The position numbers were made by a program, and so were the translations under genes. Below the pieces are notes generated by a model. The model worked only from the letters and a program-made list of their open reading frames with translations. It had not been told where the DNA came from and ran no database searches. This document shows positions 45,360 to 58,961 of a DNA stretch of 64,000 bases, one piece after another. Source of the stretch: Xylocopa sonorina (Eukaryota; Arthropoda; Insecta; Hymenoptera; Apidae). The stretch is from assembly GCF_050948175.1 (NCBI RefSeq), contig NC_135207.1, positions 372,001-436,000 of the forward strand. The letters are read 5' to 3'. How positions within the stretch are numbered: the stretch's first letter is position 1; the number at the start of each line of letters is the position of its first letter.

Positions 45360-46446
45360 ATGAACGCGTATTGTAGTTTACGGTGCACCCCCACCCAGAC
45401 ATACTGTAGATACTGTAAGACGCCTGGTCACGAGATTGATGAATGCCAGAAGCGTCAATATTATAATAACACACGAAATTCGGGAAACGACAATGGCCTC
45501 CCGCCGCGCCACAAAAACAGGACGCGAGGCCCACCCAAACATTCACTCTCTCGCGACGAACAACACCCCTGCAGAAATCGTGGAACCGATGCCGCAATAA
45601 ATTTAACGGGAAAGACAAACACATCGAGCGTCGTATTAATTTCGATTGCGCTAATTGAGCCCACCGAATTTATGATCGACACCGGTGGTGAAATAAATAT
45701 TATTAAACATTCCGCGCTTTTCTCCCTCGCCCGCATCGACCCGTCAGAAACAGTCGGTATTTTAGGTTCCAGTTTCTGTGCCGACACGAAGATATCATTT
45801 TCAAAGGGTTTAATCAAATGGCACGGGAAAGCAATCTCTTTCAAATGTGAGATCGAACGTGTCGAAAACAAACCTTCCCCGGTTCCGCTCGGAAAACCAT
45901 CAAAAAACGTCGAAAGGTAACACTTTCCGCTGAAAAGTATTCCAAAGATCACCGAAAAGGTCTCGTCCTCGTCGAAGTATATTTCAAACACCTCAGAAAA
46001 AGCCTTTTTGAAGGCCCTGAAACGCGCTGATAAAAGTTAATGAAGGTGAAGCGATTACGCGAGTAATTAACTCGACCAATAGCACGGTCAAAATCGTTTT
46101 ACCTGCCATGAAGCTGGAACCAGTGCAAGTCATGTCTCTGTTACCCGAGGAAGAGAGCTTCGTGCTCTTCCTGGTCTTTTCTAAATCCACTCTGTATTCT
46201 GATTCAAAATCCAACGTAAGCCCAGATCCAAGTATCGTCCAAACCGCACAGTCCAGCTCGTCCCAAAAGGGAAAAGTATTAAATTCAGGTTCGCGTTCGG
46301 CAGCGTATCCCGGGTACGAACCTCCTCTTCGCTCTACAAACACGAAAATTTTAACATATGCGCAAATCGCAAAATCTACCATAAAACCTAGACCGTTTGA
46401 AAACAAGCGTTCATTACACCACTCTGTAATCGCGCCAAATCTCTGA
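45360..46446 (+). pseudogene. Gypsy 2 gag end and protease
   Basis: A CCHC knuckle, CRYCKTPGHEIDEC (45405-45446), is followed by a hydrophilic linker and a retropepsin motif, FMIDTGGEINIIK, with the catalytic Asp at 45678-45680. The frame closes at 45920. Sequence at 46108-46446 is a linker region in a new frame. The protease matures the polyprotein in active elements. Shifts and stops downstream make this copy inactive. Confidence 0.75.
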
Positions 46447-46559
46447 TTAGAACCGATAACCGAATTATTAAAGCTAAATCAACTCAACAATGAGGAAAGG
46501 CAACATGTTATCGGGTTAGTAAAAAAAAAAACACAAGATTTATTTTATATCGAAGGTAA

Positions 46560-49345
46560 CGCATTAAGACACACGACAGCAACTACCCACGAAATTCCGA
46601 CGGCCGACGATAGACCGATTAATGTCAAACAATATGGGTTTTCCCTGTGCACAAAGAAGAAATTCGTGACCAGGTACGGAAACTCTTGCAAAACGGTATC
46701 ATTCGAAACTCGAAATCACCCTACAACTCGTTGTTATGGGTCGTCCCGAAAAAAAGCAGATTCGCAAGAGAATAAACGTTGGCGCGTCGTATTGTCACTC
46801 CGAGTTTACGAGGATGCCGTTCGGTTTAAAAAATGCGACCGCCACGTTCCAACGGCTGATTGGCACGGTGCTCGCGGGACTGCAAGGTAACGAACTTTTC
46901 GTTTATTTAGACGATATCGTCATAAATGCAAACTCGCTCCAGGAACACCAAGTCAAGTACCATAAAATTACGCGCCGGCCGAGAGAAGCCAATCTGGTCC
47001 TTCAGCCGGATAAGTGCGAGTTCTTTACACGCAAAGTGAGTTACCTCGGACACATAATCAGCGAGAGTGGCGTAAAACCAGACCCCGCTAAAGTAAGCGC
47101 TGTTTGAAATTTTCCCCATCCGACCAATCCAAAACAAATAAAACAATTCTTAGGTCTCGCAAGATATTATAAACGTTTCATCTCTAACTTTTCAAACGTT
47201 ACAAAACCGTTAACTAACCTATTGCAGAAAGATGTTCAATTTATCTGGCGAAACGAACAAGAGAATCTATTTGTGGAATTACGCGACGCCCTATGTGAGG
47301 CGCCTATCCTACAGTACCCGAATTTTAAACTACTATTCGTAATTACAGCCGACGCATCAGCGGGTGCTATAGGCTCCGTCCTAAGTCGGAGACCGATAGG
47401 CCGCAATTTACCGATCACATACACATCACGACTTTTAAACTCCGCCGAAAAGAATTATTCTACAATTTGAAAGGAATGTTTGACCATTATTTACGCAGTA
47501 TATCATTTTAGGCCGCACATCTATAACAACCACTTTAAACTAATTACTGACCATTGTCCACTGGTGTGGCTGAATTCCGTGAAGGATCCATTCAGCCTTC
47601 TTGTGAGGTGGAGGCTTAAATTAGCTGAATACGACTACGAGATGGTATATAAAACCAAAAAAACTAATTTAAATGCAGACGCACTTTCTCGTAATCCAAT
47701 TAAAATCCCTTTTATCACCCAATCATCTTTCGACGAGGATATATTTGATCACTGCCGAAACGCCACCAACGGAAAAAACCCGTAGCTCCTCCTGCACCTC
47801 CACCTTCTCCGAGCTGCGACGATAACTACCTCGCACAGGTTCCTACTACACGAAAGTCAATCCCATCATTACCGACTCTAAGCACAAAGCCGAAATGTAT
47901 ACACCAACGACAGACGAACACGTACATTATGAACTATATTTTAAATTCACTAGAGACACTATAGCGATTAGACACGACAACAATGTAGTTTTTATTACAC
48001 AATCGGGCAATTCATACGACATGGGCACCAAGGAAATTAACAAATCCGGAAAATTTTTCTTTAATAAAAAGAACATGAACGTCGCGAGAGCCAGGGTAAC
48101 GAAGATAAATGACTATTATCAAATTCAGCTACCCGTAATAGAACACGAAAGCCAATCCATCTATTAACAAATTGTAATAGAGTCACTGCGCTCATTGTTA
48201 GACGTAATTACCGAATTCCAATTAAATTCCTTTAGTATAGCACAATCCTCGATCGAGTCACTACCTTGGTCTCAGATTCAGAGAGCGTTACAGGATTAAT
48301 TTTACAAACAACCAATTCAGCTAGCAGTATGCCAGGGTTTAATTTATATTCCACCAGAAGAGGAGAGCTTAAAAATAATTCAGGTAAATCACGACACACC
48401 CGTAGGAGGTCATAAAGGTGTGAATAAAACTTACTCGTGAATCAGAGAAAAATATTATTGGCCGAACATGAGATCATAGATTCAAGACTATATTAGCAAA
48501 TGCAGGAGCTGTCAGTTATAAAAATTAGTTTGCGTCAAGACAGAACAGCCTCTAACCTTAACAGACACTTCAGGATGTGCATTCAACAACATTTTTATGG
48601 ATGTAATGGGTCCAAACATCCTAACTATCTAGGACCTCTTAACTAAGTACTCCGTAGCCATACCTTTGAAACAAACCTCAGCGGCAGACATTGCAGACGC
48701 ATTGATAACCGACTTTATATGCAGATTCGGTTACCCAAAGGGCATCTTAACACACCAAGGTTCCAATTTCATTTACAGTTTGATTAAAGCAATCGCGATC
48801 AAATTTAGAATAAGACAATACAAATCCATAGCCTTCCACCCAACAATCAACGGTTTGGTGGAACGCTCCCACCACGTTCTCGCGAAGTACCTCTAAGACT
48901 TCATCTACACTAGTGACGATTGGAAAAGACAGCTCCCATATGCCATGCTTTCCTATAATACCAGCATCCACAAGGACACGCTGTATACGCCTCACGAATC
49001 AGTGTTTAGCCGTATTGCGAGGGTTCCGCCAGATACTCCGTTTCAAGACAACACAGACAATGAAACGTATTCAGATTACCTTATTAACCTCAACGATAAA
49101 ATCACCAAGTCTCAGCAAATCCCAAAGGAGAATCTCGAAAAGGCAAGACGCCGCGCAAAGTTCTATTATGATAAAAAGGTAAACGTTTAGAAATTCAAAG
49201 CAAGACAATGGATTTTCATAAGGGAACCCAATAAGCACAAGTTTCAGTTCCAATATGTGGGATCTTACAGAATCGTCGAAATTCTAAATAATAACAATGC
49301 GAAATTAAATATTAGAGGTAGATATAAGATCGTAGATACAAATAA
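46560..49345 (+). pseudogene. Gypsy 2 pol: RT, RNase H, integrase (broken)
   Basis: RT palm: MPFGLKNATATFQRL (about 46810), FVYLDDIVI with the intact YLDD box at 46904-46915, and KCEFFTRKVSYLGHII. RNase H: ITADASAGAIGSVLSR (about 47340) and TDHCPLVWLNS. Integrase: zinc-binding HDTPVGGHKG...CRSCQ (48390-48520), then the core with IFMDVMGPN (near 48595). The second catalytic Asp is His (CAC at 48753-48755, ILTHQGSNF). The Glu in NGLVERSHHV is kept. A C-terminal GPF-like segment (FQFQYVGSYRIVEI) ends near 49345. At least six stops or shifts are present. Confidence 0.85.
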
Positions 49346-50086
49346 GCTAAAAGTGTTAACGCGAAAAGTAAAAAAACTTATAAATCGTATCCAAAGAATA
49401 TTAAACAGAGTAGCAACAGTGATGTAAGTGCATCCAGTGTAAGAACCAGGCCATCGAGTCAAAGCAATTCCAACGAAGGTCATCCTACAGGGACGAAGCG
49501 AGACCGTCGCAGCACATCCGTCAAGGACGATCTCGAAATATGGCAGCCAACCGGAAAAATCTCTAAAATGAAGTTATAACTTCCGATGTATCTACTACCA
49601 GCCGCATCCAAGTACCTGGAACGAGCGACTCTGCACACGGGCAAACAGCCCGACCGCGTCATAACTTTAGAACTGGGAGAAATGCAGTCTCCAGCCGCAC
49701 AACCAAATCACTGAGCACTGCATCACCTACATCATCTTACCATTATTCTTACTTCGCAAGTATATATTCATAAAGCCGTCGTAGAATTAAGTACATAACA
49801 CACACTATACATACGCAAACAACAAACACATAGTTCTTCAGATCTCCGTAAATACTCATAATTCTAAGTTGCGATACGCTTGAGTGAACGTCAAACGCGT
49901 GTGTTAAGCGCGAGCCGCGCCTCGCTCTGCCATGCCGCCCTTTACTCAAGCACAGTATACAGTAGCGCAACTGGCACTATCTTGTGCTACATAGAATTTA
50001 ATACGCATGCGCGTAATTAAAATCCAGTTCGCAGAGCCATCTAAACTTCAGCTTCACTTGCTCTTCATTTTTTTTGTTTCTCTCTT
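49346..50086. other. 3' flank of gypsy 2, possible LTR
   Basis: GC-intermediate sequence with no gene. A 60-73 codon ORF on either strand looks like chance. It may contain the gypsy 2 3' LTR, but no second copy is available here to define it. Confidence 0.35.
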
Positions 50087-50275
50087 TCTTAGCAGGCAAA
50101 AAGATATGTGTAGAAGATTCTGTAAAAGTTAAAGAAGTGAATAAGTAATACATATTAATAGAATAATTAAAATTATGTTTTATACTTTTTGTAATTTTCT
50201 ATAATATATATTTTTTTTGTTGTAGTACTATATTGTGTGGAAGAGGCTGTAAAAGTTAAAAAAGAGAATAGGTAA
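50087..50275 (+). other. Twin exon-like repeats of ~45 bp
   Basis: Two related segments about 120 bp apart. The first, after CTTTCTTAGCAG, reads CVEDSVKVKEVNK before a stop overlapping GTAATA. The second, after TTTTTTTTGTTGTAG, reads CVEEAVKVKKENR before AG|GTAATA. Both have a polypyrimidine-AG upstream and a donor-like GTAATA downstream, in the same relative phase. They could be duplicated small exons or simply a local tandem duplication. Confidence 0.3.
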
Positions 50276-50280
50276 TATAC

Positions 50281-50572
50281 AGGGTTGGGCAGTAACTATT
50301 AGCACCTCAGATATCTTCAAAACTATAAGTTTCACAGAAATTTTTGCTTATATAAAATTGTACACTATAAAGGGGCCCATCCGTTGGCGAAAATAGTTTT
50401 TTTCTAAGTGGAGGTATGTAGAAAGATCACGTTCATTTTTTTAAATGGATTGGTATATTTTTTTCCGTAATACGATAGAGCATCTTAAAACGAGTTCAAC
50501 GACTTGTAACATGAAGTCATTGGAGGTCATAGAAAATAAAAAAGGCGATAATACTTACGCCTCCGTTAAGAT
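50281..50572 (+). repeat. Dispersed element end, copy 2 (TACAGGGTTGGGCAG family)
   Basis: Starts TACAGGGTTGGGCAGTAACT and matches the reverse complement of 8530-8820. Homology ends in both near GGCGATAAT(A/G)CTTA. It lies outside the inverted arms, so it is an independent insertion. Confidence 0.65.
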
Positions 50573-53080
50573 CTCCCCTTAAAAGCGGAAGCGATAACAT
50601 ACACATACACACATTTAAACGCACCAACCTTAACGCATCTAATTTTGAGCCTAACATTGCACCAAATGTATTGTTAGCTATTAATTTATTATCTAATTTA
50701 TCATCTAATTTATTATCTAATTATCTTATTATCTAATTAATTTATTATCTAATATTTTGTAAGACCAACGCGTGTGCCTACGCCGCTAAAAATTATTCCA
50801 GAGAACATTAAATACGATTATTTTACGCTCCTATGCATTTACAATGGAATTATAGGAGAAGAAAAGGAATAATTTGTATTAATAAAGTTATTATCCAAAC
50901 TTGTGGATTCCTACTCTTTCGGTTTTCATTAACTTGACTATTCCTGATTTCCACTAATATCACTGATAATTCCAAAGTGAATGCTTACGTACTGTACATA
51001 GAAACTAATAGAAATTGAAGAAAAAATATATTTTATTTGGGTCGGCTGTCTCGAAAAGCGTATTCATTGTCAATGGGTTTACGGCAAAAAATATATTATG
51101 CTACAATTGTAAAGTGTAATAAATACACAAGTATAATGAATTTTTTCTCAGATATAGTGTAACAGATCGCGATACATATTTTAGAAATTAAAGTATAATA
51201 ATTTTTAGGCGTAAATGTATATGATGTCTGTAAAACTCGCTAAATACTACTTATAATTAAACAAAAATCGGCCATCTGACGTACATCAATTATAATAAAA
51301 ATAATTTTTTAGTTAAAAATGAACAACCCTGTTTGTGTTTCACGATTTTGTGATTTATAATTACAGAGTATTCGGCAAAAGTGAATTATTAACATGTATG
51401 CACTCTCCCGAAGCAACACATCAATTTATATGCAACCTTAAAAAATAAATCGTATCACTCTGATATTACAAAATCGTTTGTTGTCAGAAGGAAATGCATT
51501 TGTGTAGATAGAACGCTATTACTGAAATTATCTAGAAACAGAACATGTTCTTCGTAGAAAAGATGTGCTCGTTGCCACACTGAAAACCATTGATTATCTA
51601 ATAAAAACAAAAGTAATAGTAGTAATAAAATTAAACGATTGCTCCTCAGTCATACGTAAACTAAATTCTAGTATCAGCAGCAGAGTGCATGAATCCCCAC
51701 GACTTCCTATAGAATTAAATAATCTAATCATTTCTTCAGTTTAAAGAAATTGCATTTAATGAACACAGATTAATTCGACGTTGACCGAAATGACTTGATA
51801 AATTGATCATATTCGAATGCTGCGACCAATATACTGCAACCAGATTCCGAGATCGATGAAAAAATAGGTGCCGGCGATATTTTCTTCCATAAAATTCACT
51901 CTACGAAACTTCTTCCTTACAATCTTTATTTACAAGGTTGATTGTGCAACTGGAAACAACGTCTTCCGATCTGCTGAAATTTTCTTGCGTCTCAGATTTC
52001 CGAGTGAGGCAACGAGAAATCTTCGAAGCGTGTTCGATAGCAGTATGCATAGATAACGTTGTACGCAACAATTGCTGTCTCGTGGCTAACATAGTAACTG
52101 TTAGCCAGCTTTAGAATTCTTTGATGCATATTATAAATCACTCCTTTAATTTTCACAGCAGAAGTAATTATTGATGCCGTTTTAGAGAATTTCTTTCTTT
52201 TTTTACAGAATTTCTTTCTGGTACTTGAGGTTTATCTTCTTAACCGCCTTCGTCGAAAATAACTTATGCTTAAACAGCATTTTGCCGTTGGTTCGAGCAA
52301 GGTATCAACTGGTCTAAACGAACACTTAAAACAATTAAAACTTGTTTCCAATAAAAGATTCAACTTCTCAGTAGTCGGTAATAGTAGTTCGCTGAAAGCA
52401 GATTGGCCCATTTTTCATTTTCCTTTTCTTACGTCACGATTCTTTCATGTCATGTGTTTTTACTGTGATACCAATTATCAAGAAATCGAATATTTTCTGT
52501 TTTACTTAGCTTCCATTAGCTTCTCATAGCTTTAATGTATTCTACGGAAAATCGTTAGATCTTGTATACTGCGTATCAGTTTTCTTAGTTTCATCTCGAG
52601 ATTAACTGTTCGATGGTAACAAGCACGTCTATTCGCATAATGATTTTAGTAATTTCAATCAATTAATTCAATCATATGTATATTCAATTTTAGGTATTCT
52701 ATATTTTTCTGAAATTAAATAATTTATAATCATTCTTACTGTATAGTTATATTTATACATTGACCAATATTTTTTTATCTCTTAACACATTGCATGCGTC
52801 TGCGATTTTCCACGTTTTTCAAACATGTAGCGGACAAATTCAGTTTTCTCACGTGCCTTGCTAATCTTGACAATTAATAACTTGATAATTTACTACTGAG
52901 ATATACAGTCTCCCGCTCTCAACATTTGTTTCTCCCGGATCACAGTCCACCGCCTGCAATGTGTTAATCTAATAAATATACTAGTTAGTAAAAGAATCAA
53001 CTAACAGGAACGTTCTAGCTACACAAATAATCGTTTCAGTGATACGTTTATAGAGAAATCCAATCGAAAAGTGCCTAATA
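50573..53080. other. AT-rich DNA, no gene recognised
   Basis: About 2.5 kb with only short ORFs (up to 87 codons) lacking recognisable motifs. A TTATCTAATT phrase repeats about seven times at 50675-50755. Nothing else is supported. Confidence 0.5.
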
Positions 53081-54354
53081 GTGCGATGGCGCTCCTCAAT
53101 TTCAGTGTTTTAAATTTCCAAGTATCGCGATGTTACTGTTTTTCTATTTATCAGTAGTAAATCTTGCGTTACTACTCTTTTATCTTTCATTTTTTATTTT
53201 TCTCATTGACTAATTGGTACTTTTAAGTACTAAACAGGAGGAGTGTGATCGCGCTGTCTGGTAGTCAAACGATAGAGGCTTTATATGTATCTTTACTAAT
53301 TCCATTTCTCATTCATAGATGACGCGACCTTTTGTTTTAGACACAGAGAAAAAAGTTACAGAGAAAAAAAGAAACAAATTCTATAAATAGAGGTCATTAG
53401 TATCGAACATTGTCGCGACGAATTAGTCTTACGCTTAAACGAGTTAGCACACCCTCCATTTAAAAGTGAGGTTAGAAATGTGATATTGTGGTTATAAGAT
53501 ATATGTAAAGAAAGAAGTTTCATCCTTATATTGCTTTTTTGTTGATCTTTCTAGAGATCTTTCTCGCAGAGGTGAAGGGACTCTGGCCGGAAAGCAAAAT
53601 TGAAATCCGCTGGAACCAAATTTATAACTACGGAACTTTATACCAATAGCAAATTTCGTGGGATATGATGATGCATAATAGATACGTTGGACGCCGATCG
53701 ATGCGGTCAACGTACTCCAGGGCGTTAGATTTTCAGATGATATAGGATCCGAGAGCCTGGAAACCAGGTTGCAATACAGCCTATAAATAACTGCTTTAGT
53801 TAATAAAGTGTTGGTTTTCTTAATTACAACAGACTACATTACATTTGAAATTTGAAAGTAGGAATATGTTATGGATAAATAATTCCCACATCCACTAATG
53901 TATATATGTATATGAATACTTTATTAAATTGACAGTCGCTATTATTTATCTATCTATCGCTACTCGCTTTCAGCTAAACTCATTCGCTACGAAGATTCAC
54001 CCTGTTGTCACAGCCTGAATTCACCAGCCGCACCGTAGGGCGGGGCTGTTTTTCGTGCTCGATCCCATCGGGCGGGCTGAGCCCCCGGTAGTACATGAAC
54101 CTTGCCGCATTATATCAATTGATCCGTTTGCAACGGACCTGTATTTAGTGGCTCTGCCGTAGGGTTGCGCTGCTTTTCTCATCTTCTCCCATCTGACGGC
54201 GATGTTTTGAACTAAATCATATGCTACGTATTTCAACATTGTGCATCTTTTGAGAACATAAAACGATAGAAATAAAAACATATATTTTTGTTTCTGTCGA
54301 GGCTACGCCCAATTATTATTAGGAGGTCAAAAAATATAACAAAATTAACATTTT
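53081..54354. other. Mixed AT-rich DNA with a satellite B scrap
   Basis: A monomer fragment (GCGATGGCGCTCCTCAATTTC) lies near 53080-53125. A GC-richer block at 54005-54200 contains paired CCGTAGGG(C/T)(G/T)G phrases and may be a repeat fragment. No ORF with a motif. Confidence 0.4.
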
Positions 54355-54601
54355 TGAAGGATAATGAAATTATCTTAATTTAAAAATAAATCAGTAATTC
54401 AGATTTCAAATGTTATATGCGTGAATATTCTAGAATGCGAGCGAGAACGAATGCGCGGAATAAATGAGTTTTTCGTGTGAATGTTTTAAAACGAAAAAGC
54501 AGTTGTTCATTAGCAGTCTTCGGAGTAATATCTCAGTAGAAAAGAACTATCTAATGATTTACAAAATCTTGTAATTGTCTTTAATTAATAAATTTCCTAC
54601 A
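54355..54601 (+). mobile_element. Solo LTR of gypsy 1 family
   Basis: A 247-bp sequence, TGAAGGATAAT to AATTTCCTACA, that is the reverse complement of the gypsy 1 LTRs (22317-22561, 27040-27288), with shared phrases such as ATGATTTACAAAATCTTGTAA. TTTT flanks both sides (54351-54354, 54602-54605), consistent with the family's 4-bp duplication, though low in complexity. It stands just upstream of piggyBac Z. Confidence 0.88.
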
Positions 54602-54629
54602 TTTTGCTATAATAACTTATATAATAATT

Positions 54630-56421
54630 TTGCTCTTAGGTAATGTTCTATATATACCTCAATATTTAGATGACAGTATATCAGAGCAAGGATTTAGTAT
54701 TGACAACTCATGCATTAGGCTCTCTAATTTATCTTTGGCTCCGAATACAACGCTCCAAAAAACAGAGTGGCAAACAATGCAAGCGACACATGCGAAAAAA
54801 GAAGTGGCAGAACCAGAGCCTGGACAAGGCGCGGAACTTCTAATAGAAAATATTAATTGCAATGATCCGTTGGAAATATATGAACTATTCGTAACCGACA
54901 GCATAATTCTACTTATGGTCCAACAAACAAACAAATGCGCCGTGCAAATTGTCACTGATAAAAAGACAAAAAAACAGCAGAGCTCTTGGATACCTGTTTT
55001 AATAGGCGACATGAAGGATTATATGTATATTACTAATTATGGGTGTCGTCCAAATGTCGGACATTAGATTATATTGGGCTGAGAATAGTATGTACGGCAA
55101 CGAGCGTATAAAGCGGAGCATGAAGTGTGATCGTTTCTTGTCCATTCTCAAGCATTTAGATTTTTCCGATAATGAAACATGCACACTTGAGGGTCCGTTG
55201 TACAAAATTAGAGACTTTATGAAAGAAATTCTTTCAACATTCAAGAGTACTGTAAAACCGGGGAAAACTGTCGTGATATAGATGAGAGTATGATTTTATG
55301 GCGCAGACACTTGCGTTTCCGCCAATACGTAAAAGGGACACGCCATAAATATGGGATCAAATTGTACAAGCTATGTTTACCAAACGGTTATACATATGAT
55401 TTAGAAGTATATAGCGGAAAAAGCTCAATAGTTTCGACGAATGAACATTCACATGATGTCGTAGAAAAACTAATGAATGGCTTATTATTTGAAGAGCGAA
55501 TTTTGTATACGGATAGCTATTATTCGAGTGTTTCCTTAACAAAATCACTTCTCGAAAGACACTTGCGGCACAGTGCAGCAAAACCGAAAATTTTTACCGA
55601 TAAAATAAAAAAAAAAAGCAAAAACGTAGCGAAATTCTCGCCACGGAAAATAACTCCGGCATAAAATTCGTAAAATGGACCGATAAAAGAACTGTCTTCA
55701 TGTTAACGACGTGCAAAAATCATAAATACATACTAATCGAAGGAAAACCAGGAAAAATGAAACCAAATCTTGTTTTTGATTATAACAATGCTAAAAAGGG
55801 TGTCGATTTATCAGATAAAATAGCATCTTATTACAGTTGCTTAAGAAAAACAGTGAAATGGTATAGAAAGATCGCAATTCAGCTACTTTGCGGGACAGTA
55901 ATAGTAAATGCATATTACATACACAAAACATGGGGTAGTGGTCAAATGAGCATTATGAAATTTAGGGAAAAAATTATTGATAAATTATTAACAACTGAGG
56001 AAATGTCAATAAGGCAAATAAAGGATAGCAAATTTCATTTTATAGAGAGATATCCAGGCATTGCAAGAAATATTTGCAAGCGCTGCAAGGAATGTTACAG
56101 AAAATTATCAGAACGAGTGGGCCACGTTATAGCCGCAAAAAAAGCCAAGCACATTACGACAGTTTATCCGCTTTGCGACAATCAGCCGGCCTTGTGTGCA
56201 CAATTTTTCGCAGAAATTCACAAAAATAAATAGTTCTCTTATGTATACAAATATGTAAATAAATTTGTTAGTTACAATAATCACCTTTTTATTAGATTGA
56301 CACCGGTGTGTACCACACCGCCCAATGGAACAATTCTGCATGTATCACCGGTGGCTCATCCCGTCTCATGGCATAGACAAGAATATACCACCGGTGGTAC
56401 ATCCCGTCGCGAATATGTTAA
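54630..56421 (+). pseudogene. piggyBac transposase Z, all three catalytic Asp kept, frameshifted
   Basis: N-terminal domain 54630-55020, then a shift into 55039-55281 (MGVVQMSDIRLYWAEN), then another shift. Asp 1 is in IDESM (GAT at 55281-55283), Asp 2 in YTDSYYSS (55512-55514), Asp 3 in GVDLSDK (55805-55807). A single stop follows ITPA at about 55662. The C-terminus has the Cys-rich CKRCKECYRKL and ends at 56233. The 3' terminus has repeated ACCACCGGTGGTACATCCCG motifs and abuts TTAA at 56418-56421. No matching 5' terminus was found. The best-preserved piggyBac transposase here. Confidence 0.85.
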
Positions 56422-56746
56422 ACCATTTACTGGTAGTGGCAAGACTATTGCCATCGACAATTTTTCTTCTCTGGCTTTTGTAAAAAAAAAATTTATTTCG
56501 TTGGAACTATTAATCAAAATAAGAGAGAACTACCTAAATCTGCAAAAATACCAAAGGAAAAAATGTACTTCTGCTGAAAAAGTACTTCTGCTAAGTTCAA
56601 GAAATAAATTTGTAATAATTAAAGAAAACAACAAACGTCTTCCAAAAACCATTAAATTTTATAATAGCACTAAATTGGAGGACGATGTGAGTGACCAACA
56701 GGCAAGAAAGTATAATGTAAAATGTAAATGCCATTTATTATATTAA
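56418..56746 (+). pseudogene. piggyBac transposase W fragment
   Basis: Directly after the TTAA that ends element Z, the frame reads KPFTGSGKTIAIDNF, then a Leu/Lys-rich stretch with LLLSS, and FYNSTKLEDDVSDQ. These match the second-Asp (DNxFTS) and third-Asp (FYNSTKGGVDxxDQ) regions of the T. ni-type piggyBac branch, distinct from X and Z. Z may have inserted in W. The upstream half of W is not visible. Confidence 0.7.
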
Positions 56747-57047
56747 GAAGAATTTTACTTCAATACTGTTTTTATGATTATTCTCTTTCTTCCTTGCAAA
56801 GATTGAATTTTTATATATAAGACTGAAAGTTTGTTAAGTTAATAATATTACAATGTTTGATAATCTTTCCAATAAAAATAAAAAAATGGAAAAGATAATA
56901 TTACTTTATTATCGTTCCCGTTGATGTAAAATATCTTTTATTGATGAATTAAGCTAGAATTTGGGATCTAATTAAATAATCTTTAATAAGTACGCATCAA
57001 TGTATCAATAAATATATTGCTCAAATTATCTATATTAAACTAATAAT

Positions 57048-58157
57048 TTGAAATTCCGACAGGTTTGGCAATTATTTGTATTGAAGCACAAAGGTGTCAA
57101 AAGACACCTTCTGGTCGAAATAGGTATATATAAAATCGTAGTAGAAATAGTGTTAAAAACGTTACCTCCTATAGAGTGTCGTTGCATATTATATGCATAT
57201 GAAATGAATTTGAAAGCTCATTCGTTTTATAACGTATCAGGCAATAAAATAATTGATTCCGACAATTTTTGCAATAAAAAATCACCCAGACTTGTTAAAA
57301 GTGCTTTAGTTATAATGGCACATAGCATTGCAGGCTATTGGAAACTGCCACTTTACTTTTGTTTCGTGGAGTCTGTGTGTCATAGCAATTTATTAAAAAA
57401 ATATTATATTTTATGTAATAACTACATTAAAAGGTAACGGTGCTATGGTGCATGCATTAATTACAGACATGGGATTGAATTTTGTACAGCTGTCTTGTGA
57501 CTTGGGAATATCTACTAAAAATTAGACTTTTTCAGTTAATGAAGAGAGTGTAGCTTATATTTTTGACACATCGCATTTAATAAAAGGTACGCAAAACAAT
57601 TTGTTAAAACATAATTTTGAAATTAATGATAAAATAGCTTCGTAAGCGCATTCTGTTGAATTTTATAATCGAAATAATAAACAATGGATTAAATCGGTTC
57701 CTAAACTATCAAAATCAAACATTGAGCCGAATAACTTTTTAAAAATGATAGTGAAATACGCTGTACAGGTATTCAGTTACTATGTAGTTGCACGCATGTA
57801 CACACTACTTGACCGTCAGTTTACTTCCAGCTGAAGTCGATGGAACGGTAGAGTTAATTGTTCGTTTTAAAGAATTATTTGATATTTTAAGTTCGTCGGC
57901 TAGTAAAGTCTTTATTGGAAGTAAAAAGCAGTCAGACATTTTGCGTGAAAATCTGCAAATTTTAAATAGCATAAAAGTAGTTAATAGTAATAATAAACAC
58001 GTACAAGTGAAATGCTTTAACTGCTGACAGGTAACAATTAACAGTGTTATTCATCTTTAGGAAGCGTTAAAAAATTATAATTTTCCATGTCTACAAACAC
58101 CCAGTTAAATCAAGATTACGTCGAGAATTTCTTTGGATCTATTCGGCAACATGGCAG
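57048..58157 (+). pseudogene. P-element/THAP9-like transposase fragment
   Basis: Segments in colinear order: SALVIMAHSIAGYWKLPLYF (about 57300) matches the 'V..AR.I.GNWKQP' region; TDMGLNFVQLSCDLGI and IFDTSHLIKGTQNNLLKHNF (57460-57620) match the DxxHLLKxxRNNLL region; FYNRNNKQWIKSVPKLSKSN and PNNFLKMIVKYAVQVFS follow. At 58105-58155 LNQDYVENFFGSIRQHG matches the C-terminal NQDxLENFFGxIRQ block. Stops lie between them (57436, 57523, 57643, 58025). The N-terminal THAP zinc finger is not seen. Family transposases cut and paste using GTP as a cofactor. Dead copy. Confidence 0.8.

Positions 58158-58961
<804 letters not shown>

Larger units (their letters stand above)
45360..49345 (+). mobile_element. 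Ty3/gypsy retrotransposon 2, degraded
   Basis: Plus-strand remains in the order CCHC knuckle, protease, RT, RNase H, integrase. No LTR pair was found: downstream DNA to about 50080 may be the 3' LTR, but I see no matching 5' copy. Unlike gypsy 1, it has one knuckle and a YLDD RT box, so it is a separate family. Confidence 0.82.
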
